From positions 1 through 64,000 of the forward strand of contig NZ_OMPS01000038.1 of NCBI RefSeq assembly GCF_900313035.1: a DNA stretch of 64,000 bases, written 5' to 3'. Source of the DNA: Ruegeria sp. EL01 (GTDB taxonomy: Bacteria > Pseudomonadota > Alphaproteobacteria > Rhodobacterales > Rhodobacteraceae). Positions 17,489-25,670 of the stretch are shown piece by piece. A model generated the notes under the pieces. It did not search any database, was not told where the DNA came from, and saw nothing but the letters and a program-made list of their open reading frames with translations. A program made the translations under genes and the position numbers. How positions within the stretch are numbered: the first letter of the stretch is position 1; the number at the start of each line of letters is the position of its first letter.

Positions 17489-17899
17489 ATGCACCCGACC
17501 ATCGAACGACTGCAAGAGGTCGTTGCCAAAGGCGACGAATCCCAGATTTCAGAGCTTCTGGCAGAAGATGTCCGGTTCATGCCGCCGACCTATTACAGCA
17601 CCTGGACGGGCCGCGCGCCAGTGGCGGCCGTGTTGGGCCATGTTGGACAGGTTTTCTCGGATTTCAGCTATCGTCGGATTATGGGTAACGGCAAGGACTG
17701 GGCGCTGGAGTTTCAGTGCAAGGTCGGTGATCTAGACGCGGTTGGTGCAGATCTGATCACGTTGAACGACGACGGCCTGGTGCAGACCTTTGAGGTTGTC
17801 ATGCGTCCCTACAAAACCATCGGTGCCCTGCGTGAGGCGATGATGGCGCGGGTGATGACCGATGTCCGGTTCCTGGAATTCAAAAACGCCCTAAGCTGA
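17489..17899 (+). CDS. SnoaL-like / NTF2-fold protein
   Basis: A 136-residue protein of the NTF2/SnoaL fold: an N-terminal helix pair (TIERLQEVVAKGDESQISELLAEDV split across residues 4-28), then strands with WTGRAPVAAVLGH and a C-terminal MRPYKTIGALREAM block. Such folds bind small hydrophobic ligands or act as isomerases or cyclases; the ligand is unknown. ATG at 17489 has a good AAAGGAGAG site upstream. The SGNH hydrolase gene begins 2 bases after the stop, so the pair is co-transcribed. Confidence 0.78.
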   Translation: MHPTIERLQEVVAKGDESQISELLAEDVRFMPPTYYSTWTGRAPVAAVLGHVGQVFSDFSYRRIMGNGKDWALEFQCKVGDLDAVGADLITLNDDGLVQTFEVVMRPYKTIGALREAMMARVMTDVRFLEFKNALS

Positions 17900-17901
17900 T
17901 C

Positions 17902-18612
17902 ATGCCCGGTCGAATTGCCGCTGATCAGATTCTACGATTGCCACTGTTGCCCGTGCTTGCCGCGCAAGGCCTGTCCGTGCGGCGCAAAGCACAGTTGCTG
18001 CCGGAACCAACAGGCCCAAGGCAGGGGCGCGCAGGGCGTGGACCTCGTCTGCGTTTGTTGATCGCGGGCGACAGTTCGGCAGCCGGGGTTGGCGCGGGGA
18101 CACAGGCGCAGGCCCTGTCGGGGCATTTGGTGGGACAACTGGCCAAACACCATTCGGTCGAATGGCGCCTTGAGGCCACGACCGGCCATACCACCCAAGA
18201 CACGATTGAACGCCTGCAGTCGCTTCACGACCCGTTCGATGTCGTGGTGACCGCGCTTGGCGTGAACGATGTGACCCGCGCAGTAACGCGTAAGCAGTTC
18301 ATCGAACGGCAAACGCGGCTCGTAAATGTCCTGACTGGCATTTTGGGCGCGCGCAGGGTTGTCGTTACAGCTGTGCCGCAGATGGGTCGGTTTCCCGCCT
18401 TACCGCAGCCGTTGGCCTGGGTTCTGGGGCGTCAGGCCGCGCGGTTGGATCAAGGACTGCAGCAGATCGCTGACACCTACCCGCAAGTTCGGCATCTGAC
18501 GCTCGATCTGCCGGATGACCCGGCACTGGTTGCCCCTGACGGGTATCACCCCAGCCCAAAAACCTATGCGCTCTGGGCTGAAGAGGCGGCGCGCCTGCTG
18601 CTTCAGGTCTGA
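17902..18612 (+). CDS. SGNH/GDSL-type hydrolase
   Basis: A 236-residue esterase-fold protein. The blocks of the family are visible: GDSS with the nucleophile S58, the GVND block near residue 120, and DGYHPS with D213 and H216. It could hydrolyse esters, thioesters or acetylated sugars. No clear cleavable signal peptide is present; the N-terminus is only weakly hydrophobic. It lies 2 bases after the SnoaL-like gene and converges on rarD with a 10-base overlap. Confidence 0.85.
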   Translation: MPGRIAADQILRLPLLPVLAAQGLSVRRKAQLLPEPTGPRQGRAGRGPRLRLLIAGDSSAAGVGAGTQAQALSGHLVGQLAKHHSVEWRLEATTGHTTQDTIERLQSLHDPFDVVVTALGVNDVTRAVTRKQFIERQTRLVNVLTGILGARRVVVTAVPQMGRFPALPQPLAWVLGRQAARLDQGLQQIADTYPQVRHLTLDLPDDPALVAPDGYHPSPKTYALWAEEAARLLLQV

Positions 18613-19508
18613 GCCCGGGCTTGCCGGATCATCGGGATTGAGTAGACCACAAGCGCCGACCAAATCAGTGGGAATGCAATCATGCGACCCCGGTCAATTT
18701 GCTCGCCAAACACGGCGACTGCGGTAATGAAAATCATTGTTGGTGCTATATATTGCAGGATGCCCATTGTGGACAGGCGCACCAGCTTTGCCCCATTTGC
18801 GTACACCAGCAACGGAACCGCGGTTACGATACCCGCGCCCGCTAGAAGCATGGTGTCCATCCTGACCACCCCAAAATGACCAGTGCCTTGCGCACCTAAC
18901 CATGTCACATAGGCCAATGCCGGGATCAGAAGGATCAGAACTTCTAACAAAAAACCTTGGTTGGGACCTATGGGAAGCGAGCGTTTGAAAAACGCATAGA
19001 ACCCCCAGCTAAACATCAGGCCAAGCGCGACCCACGGCAATCGCCCGGCCTCAAGCACCAGCACCAGAACGCCAAGTGCCGCCAAGCCAACAGCCACCAA
19101 TTGTGTGCGATTCAATGGCTCGCGCAGCAGGATCGCACCTAGCGCGATACTGAACAGCGGATTGATATAGTACCCTAGTGCTGCGTCCAGCGCGTGCCCT
19201 GACGTGATCGCCCAGACATAAATCGCCCAATTCACGGAAATCAACATGGCCGTCAACGCGGCCATGCCCAGCATCCCCGGGTTCCTGATCGCAGCTTTGA
19301 CATCCCCTGTGCGGCCAAGGGCGACCAACAGCAATCCCGCGATAGGAACCGACCAGAGGATGCGATGGGCCACGACCTCAACCGGTCCGATATGTTCCAT
19401 CGCCTTCATGTAGATCGGCAGAAAACCCCAAAGCACGTAAGCGGTTACAGCCAGGAGTAAGCCCTTTGGCGTATCCTCGTTCTGAGGCTGTTTGGGCGTA
19501 TTGGCCAT
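18603..19508 (-). CDS. rarD: EamA family transporter RarD
   Basis: A 301-residue inner-membrane protein with ten predicted helices. The segment TAYVLWGFLPIYMKAM and the VVAHRILWSVP block are characteristic of RarD proteins, a subgroup of the drug/metabolite transporter superfamily named from chloramphenicol-sensitivity work. The real substrate is unknown. The gene is monocistronic, converging with the SGNH hydrolase gene. Confidence 0.88.
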   Translation of the reverse strand: MANTPKQPQNEDTPKGLLLAVTAYVLWGFLPIYMKAMEHIGPVEVVAHRILWSVPIAGLLLVALGRTGDVKAAIRNPGMLGMAALTAMLISVNWAIYVWAITSGHALDAALGYYINPLFSIALGAILLREPLNRTQLVAVGLAALGVLVLVLEAGRLPWVALGLMFSWGFYAFFKRSLPIGPNQGFLLEVLILLIPALAYVTWLGAQGTGHFGVVRMDTMLLAGAGIVTAVPLLVYANGAKLVRLSTMGILQYIAPTMIFITAVAVFGEQIDRGRMIAFPLIWSALVVYSIPMIRQARAQT

Positions 19509-19636
19509 TGCGCGTCTCCGGTTGATACCAAAGACCTTTACGGCAGATCATCTCCTGTTGGGAACTGTGAAATCCGTGAAGTCGGGCATCAAGAAATGTG
19601 ATGGGTCCTTGGCAGACCAGCACATGACAGTGGAAA

Positions 19637-19656
19637 CGAGGCGCATATGCGCCTCG
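19637..19656 (-). terminator. 20-bp perfect palindrome, candidate terminator of the demethylase operon
   Basis: CGAGGCGCAT is followed directly by its exact complement. It lies 22 bases after the stop of the flavoprotein gene at 19679-22132. On the minus strand the hairpin is followed only by TTT, so it would be a weak terminator; it may instead be a protein-binding palindrome. Confidence 0.45.
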
Positions 19657-19678
19657 ACCAGTTCGTCATCGCGTTGGG

Positions 19679-22132
19679 TTAGACCTTCACGCGTTCTGAT
19701 TTCGGATCATACATCGGCTTCAGCGACGCTTCGGCTTTGACCTTCACGCCGCAGACATCGATCTCGTAGGTTGACGCCAACACATCAGCAGCTTTTTCGC
19801 CCTCACAATGCACATAGCCAAGGCCAATCGCACCGCCCAGAGTATGGCCGTAATTGCCCGAGCTGAGGTAACCCACATATTCGCCGTCCCGCACGATTGG
19901 TTCGTTGTGAAACAACAGCGGCTCGGCATCGGTCAACTTGAACTGTACCAAACGGTTCTTGGGCCCACTTTCCTTGCGCGCAATCACGGCCTCACGCCCG
20001 ATGAAATCACTGCCCTTATCGACTTTGACTGCAAAGCCAAGCCCGGCATCGACCACATGATCCTCGCACGTAATGTCATGGCCAAAATGGCGGAAACCTT
20101 TTTCAATCCTGCAACTGTCCATCATATGCATACCACACAGCTTCAGCCCCATGTCCTGGCCTGCCTCGTGCAGCGTTTCAAACACGTGTCCTGCCATGTC
20201 GGAGGACATGTAGATTTCCCAACCAAGCTCACCCACATAGGTGACGCGATGCGCGCGGGCCAGGCCCATGCCGATCTCGATCTCTTGCGCAGTGCCAAAC
20301 GGGTTGGTTGTGTTCGAAAAATCAGCGGGCGAGACTTTTTCCAGCAGCGCCCGCGCATTGGGACCCATAACAGCCAGAACACCTTCACCTGCGGTGACAT
20401 CAGTGATGACCACGTTAAAGTTTCGGGCGTGGCGCATCATCCAGGTCTGGTCCGCCAATCGGGTCGCCGCTGGGGTGACAACCAAATAAGACGTTTCGGC
20501 CAGACGGGTCACCGTCACATCCGCCTCAATCCCTCCTGTTCTATTGAGGAACTGGGTGTAGACGATCTTGTCCTTGGCCACCGAATAATCGCCGCCACCG
20601 ATGTAGTTCATGAACGCCTCGGCATCAGGTCCTTCAACGCGGATCTTGCCGAACGAAGACATGTCATACATGCCCACGTTTTCACGCACCGCGCGGTGCT
20701 CGGCCGCCGAATTCTCGAACCAGTTCTGACGCTTCCAGCTGTATTTGTACTCACGCTCCTGGCCCTCATCGGCGAACCAGTTTGCGCGTTCCCAACCGGC
20801 CAACTCGCCCATCACCGCGCCTTGTTCCTTCAACTGGTGATGGAATGGGGTCCGACGTACGCCGCGCGCGGTGGCTTTCTGGCGATACGGGTAGTGATCG
20901 GCATACAATAGGCCCAGCGTCTCCTTCGAGCGTTCGAACAAATACTGCTTGTTGCCCTGGAACGGCTGCATTCGGCTGACGTCCACATCGCCCAGATCGA
21001 AAGGTTTCTCGCCGAAATCCATCCACTCGGCCAGTGCCATACCTGCGCCACCGGCGGATTGAATACCGATCGAATTAAAGCCCGCAGCGACCCAGACATT
21101 ATCCATCTCGGGCGCCAGCCCCAAATGATAGGCATCGTCCGGCGTGAATGATTCCGGGCCATTGAAGAAGGTATGAATACCCGCCTCGGCCAATATCGGC
21201 ATCCGGGTACAGGCGGCTTCAAGGATCGGCTCGAAATGATCGAAATCTTCGGGCAATTGATCAAACTCGAAACTGTCGGGAATGCCGTTCATCGCCCAGG
21301 GCTTGGCGTTGGGTTCAAACGCGCCCAGCAGGATTTTTCCCGCGTCTTCCTTGTAGTAGGCGCATTCGTCCGGCACGCGCAGCACGGGCAGCTGAGTCAG
21401 CCCATCGATCCCTTCGGTCACAATGTAGAAGTGCTCGCACGCGTGAAGCGGAACGTTGACCCCGGCCATGCGACCCACCTCGTGGCCCCACATTCCGGCG
21501 CAGTTGACCACCATATCACACTCGATGTGGCCCGAAGCACTGCCATCATCCGCGACCCAATCCACGCCAGTGACGTTGCGGCCATCTTTGACAATGTCAG
21601 CGACCTTCACACGTTCCTTGACGATCCCGCCCCGCTGCCGCGCGCCCTTCGCCAGGGCCAGCGCGATATTGGCCGGATCGCCCTGCCCGTCCAACGGCAA
21701 GTAGACAGCGCCTTTCACATCTTCCAGATTCAAATGCGGATACAGCTCGCCCACACGCGCGTTGGAAATCTCTTCAACCTCGACACCAAAAGCGCGGGCC
21801 ATCGCGGCCTGACGATAGATTTCTTCCTTACGCTCTTCGGTCAGGGCAACGGTGATCGACCCGCACCGTTTAAAGCCCGTGGCCACGCCCGTCTCTTCCT
21901 CGAGCGCGCCATAGAGTTCCTGACTGTATTTCGCCAGTTTGGTCATGTTCGCCGTCGCCCTCAGCTGGGCGATCAGACCCGCAGCGTGCCAGGTTGTACC
22001 GCTGGTCAGTTGCTTGCGTTCCAGCAACACAACATCCGTCCAACCTTTTTTAGTCAGATGGTAGGCGACTGAGCATCCGATGACGCCGCCACCAATGATG
22101 ACCACACGGGCCTTGTTGGGAAGATCAACCAT
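19679..22132 (-). CDS. FAD-dependent oxidoreductase/GcvT fusion, dimethylglycine/sarcosine dehydrogenase-like
   Basis: An 817-residue protein of the mitochondrial DMGDH/SARDH architecture. Residues 8-370 form a DAO-type FAD domain with GGGVIG at 14-19 and TTWHAAG, whose H49 corresponds to the covalent FAD attachment site of DMGDH. From about residue 430 a GcvT-type folate-binding domain follows, with YVGELGWEIY near 640. The expected reaction is oxidative N-demethylation with the one-carbon unit passed to tetrahydrofolate. The FAD half is less like DMGDH than that of the paralogue at 25671-28121 (for example GFNSIGIQSAGGAGMALAEW), so it may act on sarcosine or another methylamine. It is the last gene of the operon, 89 bases after the GlxA-type regulator. 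Confidence 0.85.
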   Translation of the reverse strand: MVDLPNKARVVIIGGGVIGCSVAYHLTKKGWTDVVLLERKQLTSGTTWHAAGLIAQLRATANMTKLAKYSQELYGALEEETGVATGFKRCGSITVALTEERKEEIYRQAAMARAFGVEVEEISNARVGELYPHLNLEDVKGAVYLPLDGQGDPANIALALAKGARQRGGIVKERVKVADIVKDGRNVTGVDWVADDGSASGHIECDMVVNCAGMWGHEVGRMAGVNVPLHACEHFYIVTEGIDGLTQLPVLRVPDECAYYKEDAGKILLGAFEPNAKPWAMNGIPDSFEFDQLPEDFDHFEPILEAACTRMPILAEAGIHTFFNGPESFTPDDAYHLGLAPEMDNVWVAAGFNSIGIQSAGGAGMALAEWMDFGEKPFDLGDVDVSRMQPFQGNKQYLFERSKETLGLLYADHYPYRQKATARGVRRTPFHHQLKEQGAVMGELAGWERANWFADEGQEREYKYSWKRQNWFENSAAEHRAVRENVGMYDMSSFGKIRVEGPDAEAFMNYIGGGDYSVAKDKIVYTQFLNRTGGIEADVTVTRLAETSYLVVTPAATRLADQTWMMRHARNFNVVITDVTAGEGVLAVMGPNARALLEKVSPADFSNTTNPFGTAQEIEIGMGLARAHRVTYVGELGWEIYMSSDMAGHVFETLHEAGQDMGLKLCGMHMMDSCRIEKGFRHFGHDITCEDHVVDAGLGFAVKVDKGSDFIGREAVIARKESGPKNRLVQFKLTDAEPLLFHNEPIVRDGEYVGYLSSGNYGHTLGGAIGLGYVHCEGEKAADVLASTYEIDVCGVKVKAEASLKPMYDPKSERVKV

Positions 22133-22221
22133 TCTGACGACTCCGCTTTGTCAGGTTTCGTCCTGAATGACACGAAAGATCGACAGAAAACCTATCAAAA
22201 ACGTCAGCGTGTCGGCGAAAA

Positions 22222-23205
22222 TCACCTTTGAGACGCTTGTCGTTTTTCCCGCCTCATCACAAACGGTGTGATGCCAAAAACGCTTTTGTAGACCGAAGAG
22301 AATCCGTTGGGGAAACCACAGGCCAACCCAATTTCCCGCACACTCATCGTCGTGTTCAACAGCAGGTTGTTAGCTTTGGCCAACCGCATTTCCCGATAGA
22401 ATCCATTCGGGGTCGTGCCGAAGAAGGATTTGAATTTACGCTCTAGTGATCGGTTCGACAGGTGCAGATCCTTGACGATCTGGTGGATTGGCACGGGATC
22501 TTCGATATTCGCCTGCATCAGCTTGATACACTGATCCAGCTTCGCATCTCCGGTAGCGGTTGTTTTCGCGCCAGAAAACGGCTGCATGGATGAGAAATCT
22601 CGGATGTTCTCGTGCAGCATGATATCGGCAACCGTCATCTTTGCAGGCCCTGAAATATGCCGACCGATCACCGCCAAGGCGATGTCAGCCGTCGCGCCCA
22701 TGCCCGCGCAGGTCACAACGCCACCCTGTTCGGTGGCAATTGATAGCTTTGCCTCGAAGCCCGCCCCACGCTCACGAAGGAAAAAGGCATTTTCCCAATG
22801 CGTTGCCAGGTCGGCAGTACCTTGTTCGTCGATATATCGGCTGGCGGCTTCTGCCAGCAGAAAAACCTGGGCACCGCGATAGGTATAATCTGAAACGATC
22901 CGCCCCAGCGACAGATCAGATTGATCAGGGTCCGAATTGCCGATGACAAACAGGTAATCGGCCTTTGGCTGCGATGGCACGCATTCGGTTGAAACCGTGG
23001 CATCGCTGCTGCTGGCGACCGGACCACCGCGCAGGGATCGGTACGTGTACCTAAACGGAGGCGCAGCGCAAACACGGTTGGCAAGACGCAAGACATCCAC
23101 CAGCGAGGCCACTTCCAGCAAAACAAAACCTGGTGCCACTAGAACGTCGAAGCTCCAGGTTTCCTGAGGTTGCTCTGAACCAGCGGGAGGTGCTTGGGCT
23201 GCCAT
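22222..23205 (-). CDS. GlxA family transcriptional regulator (DJ-1/PfpI plus AraC domain)
   Basis: A 327-residue regulator. Residues 15-200 form a DJ-1/PfpI-like sensor domain, and residues 215-320 carry an AraC-type double helix-turn-helix (LSNRSLERKFKSFFG, then VREIGLACGFPNGFSSVYK). This architecture includes GbdR-type regulators that respond to betaine and dimethylglycine, which fits its place between two dimethylglycine-dehydrogenase-like genes. The effector here is inferred only. It is transcribed in the same direction as the catabolic genes, 9 bases after the methyltransferase gene. Confidence 0.87.
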   Translation of the reverse strand: MAAQAPPAGSEQPQETWSFDVLVAPGFVLLEVASLVDVLRLANRVCAAPPFRYTYRSLRGGPVASSSDATVSTECVPSQPKADYLFVIGNSDPDQSDLSLGRIVSDYTYRGAQVFLLAEAASRYIDEQGTADLATHWENAFFLRERGAGFEAKLSIATEQGGVVTCAGMGATADIALAVIGRHISGPAKMTVADIMLHENIRDFSSMQPFSGAKTTATGDAKLDQCIKLMQANIEDPVPIHQIVKDLHLSNRSLERKFKSFFGTTPNGFYREMRLAKANNLLLNTTMSVREIGLACGFPNGFSSVYKSVFGITPFVMRREKRQASQR

Positions 23206-23214
23206 GCGCCGTCC

Positions 23215-24108
23215 TCAGACGATCCGATGCCCGGCCAATCGAAGCTTTTTGGACAAAACCTCGATGTGATCGGGACCAATCTCACAACACCCGCCGACAA
23301 TGGTCGCCCCTTGCGCGATCCAGTTCATGACATGTTCTGCGTATGGCTCCGGGCCAAGATCCTGACGCTGATCCAAACTGTCGACGGTGGGTGCATCTTC
23401 CAGAAATCCCGACGAGATATGTGTGAACCCGTTGGCGTAGGCACCATACGGCAATCCCATCCCTGCGAGGATCTGCAAGGCAGCCGGAATCGCCTCGGGC
23501 CGCGAACAATTTATCAGCAAAGCGTCAGGCCGGTATCGCGCAACGAGTGGCGCGATGTCGCCCAGCGCCTCGCCCGAACGCAAACATGTGCCGTCTTCAT
23601 CCATGACCGACAGGGCCAGCCAAACTGGCTTTGCGCAATTTGCCGTGCCTCGCAAGGCACCTTCGGCTTCAAGCACTGAAGACACGGTTTCGATCAAAAA
23701 CAGATCGACTCCATCCTCCATCAACCTGACCAATTCGGCGAACTTTTCGGCGGCATCCTTGGGATCGGGTTTCAGGTCCGGTCGATAAGACGCCAGCAAA
23801 GGCCCAAGTGCCCCGGCAATGCGGGCATGCGTGTCCGGACGTGCTGCCCGAGCTTGGGACACGGCCGTGTCGATCAACGTCTCTAGCTGATCCTCTAATC
23901 CTTCACGCACCAAACGCGACCGGTGGACCGCATAGGTGTTGGTTGTGGCAACTGTCGCGCCACGACGGAAGTATTCGGCATGAACGGCTTGAACCAGTTC
24001 GGGATGGTCCATCATAACTTTGGTCGACCAAAGAGGCGTGGGTCTGTCACCGCTGAGCTTGACCAGTTCTTGCCCAACTGAGCCATCCAAAAGAGTAATA
24101 TCTGCCAT
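23215..24108 (-). CDS. Homocysteine S-methyltransferase family protein (betaine-homocysteine methyltransferase-like)
   Basis: A 297-residue TIM-barrel zinc enzyme of the HMT/BHMT/MmuM family. The N-terminal LLDGSVGQELV, the middle NCSRPE and the paired zinc-binding cysteines C274-C275 in GGCCEIGP are all present. It transfers a methyl group from a donor such as glycine betaine, S-methylmethionine or a sulfonium compound to homocysteine, making methionine. Its place in an operon with two N-demethylating flavoproteins makes betaine a reasonable donor, giving dimethylglycine for the next step. The donor cannot be proven from sequence. Confidence 0.82.
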   Translation of the reverse strand: MADITLLDGSVGQELVKLSGDRPTPLWSTKVMMDHPELVQAVHAEYFRRGATVATTNTYAVHRSRLVREGLEDQLETLIDTAVSQARAARPDTHARIAGALGPLLASYRPDLKPDPKDAAEKFAELVRLMEDGVDLFLIETVSSVLEAEGALRGTANCAKPVWLALSVMDEDGTCLRSGEALGDIAPLVARYRPDALLINCSRPEAIPAALQILAGMGLPYGAYANGFTHISSGFLEDAPTVDSLDQRQDLGPEPYAEHVMNWIAQGATIVGGCCEIGPDHIEVLSKKLRLAGHRIV

Positions 24109-24119
24109 CTTACGACTCC

Positions 24120-25172
24120 TTAAGGGATCAGGACCAGCTTTCCGGGCAACGTTTTGGATTGAAAAACCTCTTGTGCCTTGGCGATGTCCTGCAGGGGGTA
24201 GGTGCGCGAAATCAATGGTTTGATCCGCCCTTCATTCATCAACTCTACCAGGCGGCCAAAAACCTCGGGCGACTGATGAGTGCAGCCGTGAATGGTTATG
24301 TCGCGCAGGTAGATATCGCGCAGATCTGCCTCGACGATCGGCCCGGCAATGGCACCAGAAACGGCATAGTGACCGCCTGACTTCAGCGCGAGGATCAGGC
24401 CAGACCATGCAGCGCCGCCAACCACATCTATCACGACATCGAACATGTCCTTTGGGATGGAAGCGTCGCGTTCGAAAGTCGAAACAGCACCTTGTGATTT
24501 GACCACTTCTGCTTTGGCCGCACCGGTCACACCGCAGACGGACGCACCGCGCAAAGCAGCCAGTTGTACCGCCGCCAGTCCAACGCCTCCGGAAGCGCCA
24601 GTGATCAAGACCTTGTGCCCGGCGGCGACGCCAGCCCGTGTCAATAGGTTCTCGGCGGTCCCGAACGCGCAGGGAATTGCCGCGATTTCAACGTCAGACA
24701 GGGGCGAAGCGGACACATCATAAAGGTCATCCGCCTCAACCAGACAATACTGCGCGAACGCCCCATCAATTTCTGAACCCAGAGCGATAAACCCACGCGA
24801 GTTGCCGGGCCGTGGGCGCGGCAGGTTGATTGGGCAGGTCACGCGCTGCCCATGCTCGAAGGAAGTATCTGTTCCAACAGCCTTAACGATACCGCACAGA
24901 TCACCGCCTTGAATACGCGGGAACTGTAGGGCCCCGCCCCAGCCGCCCGCTTCAACATCCTGATCAACCGCATCTGTTGCGCCGGTCACATCCGACGAAT
25001 ACCAGCCCACCCGCGTATTGATATCAGTGTTGTTTACCCCGGCAGCAGCCACCCGGACCAGCACCTGACCCGGCCCGGGCTGGGGAACGGGAATGTCATC
25101 GCGCCATTCCAACGCCTCCGGCCCGCCGTGGCGTGTGAGGTAAACACCAGACATGGTTGCAGAGGGTGCCAT
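24120..25172 (-). CDS. Zinc-less MDR family alcohol/quinone oxidoreductase
   Basis: A 350-residue medium-chain dehydrogenase/reductase. The GroES-like N-terminal domain (residues 20-130) contains GVNNTDIN, and the NADPH-binding domain has GASGGVGLAAVQLA near residue 200. The cysteine set of zinc-binding alcohol dehydrogenases is missing, so a quinone-oxidoreductase or enoyl-reductase type is likely. Its role in the demethylation operon is unclear; detoxifying a reactive aldehyde is one guess. ATG at 25172 follows the cupin stop by 3 bases; GTG at 25175 or ATG at 25154 are alternatives. Confidence 0.8.
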   Translation of the reverse strand: MAPSATMSGVYLTRHGGPEALEWRDDIPVPQPGPGQVLVRVAAAGVNNTDINTRVGWYSSDVTGATDAVDQDVEAGGWGGALQFPRIQGGDLCGIVKAVGTDTSFEHGQRVTCPINLPRPRPGNSRGFIALGSEIDGAFAQYCLVEADDLYDVSASPLSDVEIAAIPCAFGTAENLLTRAGVAAGHKVLITGASGGVGLAAVQLAALRGASVCGVTGAAKAEVVKSQGAVSTFERDASIPKDMFDVVIDVVGGAAWSGLILALKSGGHYAVSGAIAGPIVEADLRDIYLRDITIHGCTHQSPEVFGRLVELMNEGRIKPLISRTYPLQDIAKAQEVFQSKTLPGKLVLIP

Positions 25173-25175
25173 CAC

Positions 25176-25652
25176 TCAGCCCTCATCATCGGGATGAGAC
25201 GGAACTGGGCCCATTGGCACGATATCGTAGCGGACGTTCAGGTCAGCCATCTTTGCCTCATCCGCAAAATCGGCCTTACTCATCTTTGCCAGTTCCGCCA
25301 GAAAACCGTCAAACCCCGATGGCTGAAAGATCATCAGCATCTTCGCGGGTGCATGACCGGCTACACGACAGGCATGCGCTATCCCTGGTGGGACATGCAT
25401 AGTGGTCCCTTTGCTGCATCGGTGCCAGTCTCCGTCGACGTAGAAATCAACTTCACCTTCAAGGAAATAAAACGTCTCGGCATGGGTGTCGTGGCGATGA
25501 AGGCCAAGCGCAAAGCTGGCCTTCAGATTGTCTTCCATGAGCGTGTAAGCGCCATCCGTGTCCTGCCCGGACACTTTGACAAACGTATGATCGTTTTCCC
25601 AATCATAGTTGGGACCCTCACCGGGTCCCAAAATGGAGTATCGTTTGCTCAT
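25176..25652 (-). CDS. Cupin domain protein
   Basis: A 158-residue single-domain cupin. The metal-binding motif 1 is HRHDTHAETFYFLEG (two histidines, then E, residues about 52-66) and motif 2 is PPGIAH near residue 88. It may be a small dioxygenase, isomerase or lyase, or a ligand-binding protein. DMSP-lyase cupins share the same generic motifs, but nothing here points specifically to them. It lies between the DMGDH-like gene (18 bases) and the MDR gene (3 bases), so it belongs to the operon. Confidence 0.82.
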   Translation of the reverse strand: MSKRYSILGPGEGPNYDWENDHTFVKVSGQDTDGAYTLMEDNLKASFALGLHRHDTHAETFYFLEGEVDFYVDGDWHRCSKGTTMHVPPGIAHACRVAGHAPAKMLMIFQPSGFDGFLAELAKMSKADFADEAKMADLNVRYDIVPMGPVPSHPDDEG

Positions 25653-25670
25653 GGTGGCCTCCCTGAGAGT

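Noticed and set aside
25176..25652. Cupin as a DMSP lyase (DddW/DddL/DddQ type)
   Set aside because: Only generic cupin motifs match; no extra residues specific to those lyases were identified, and the neighbours suggest amine metabolism.
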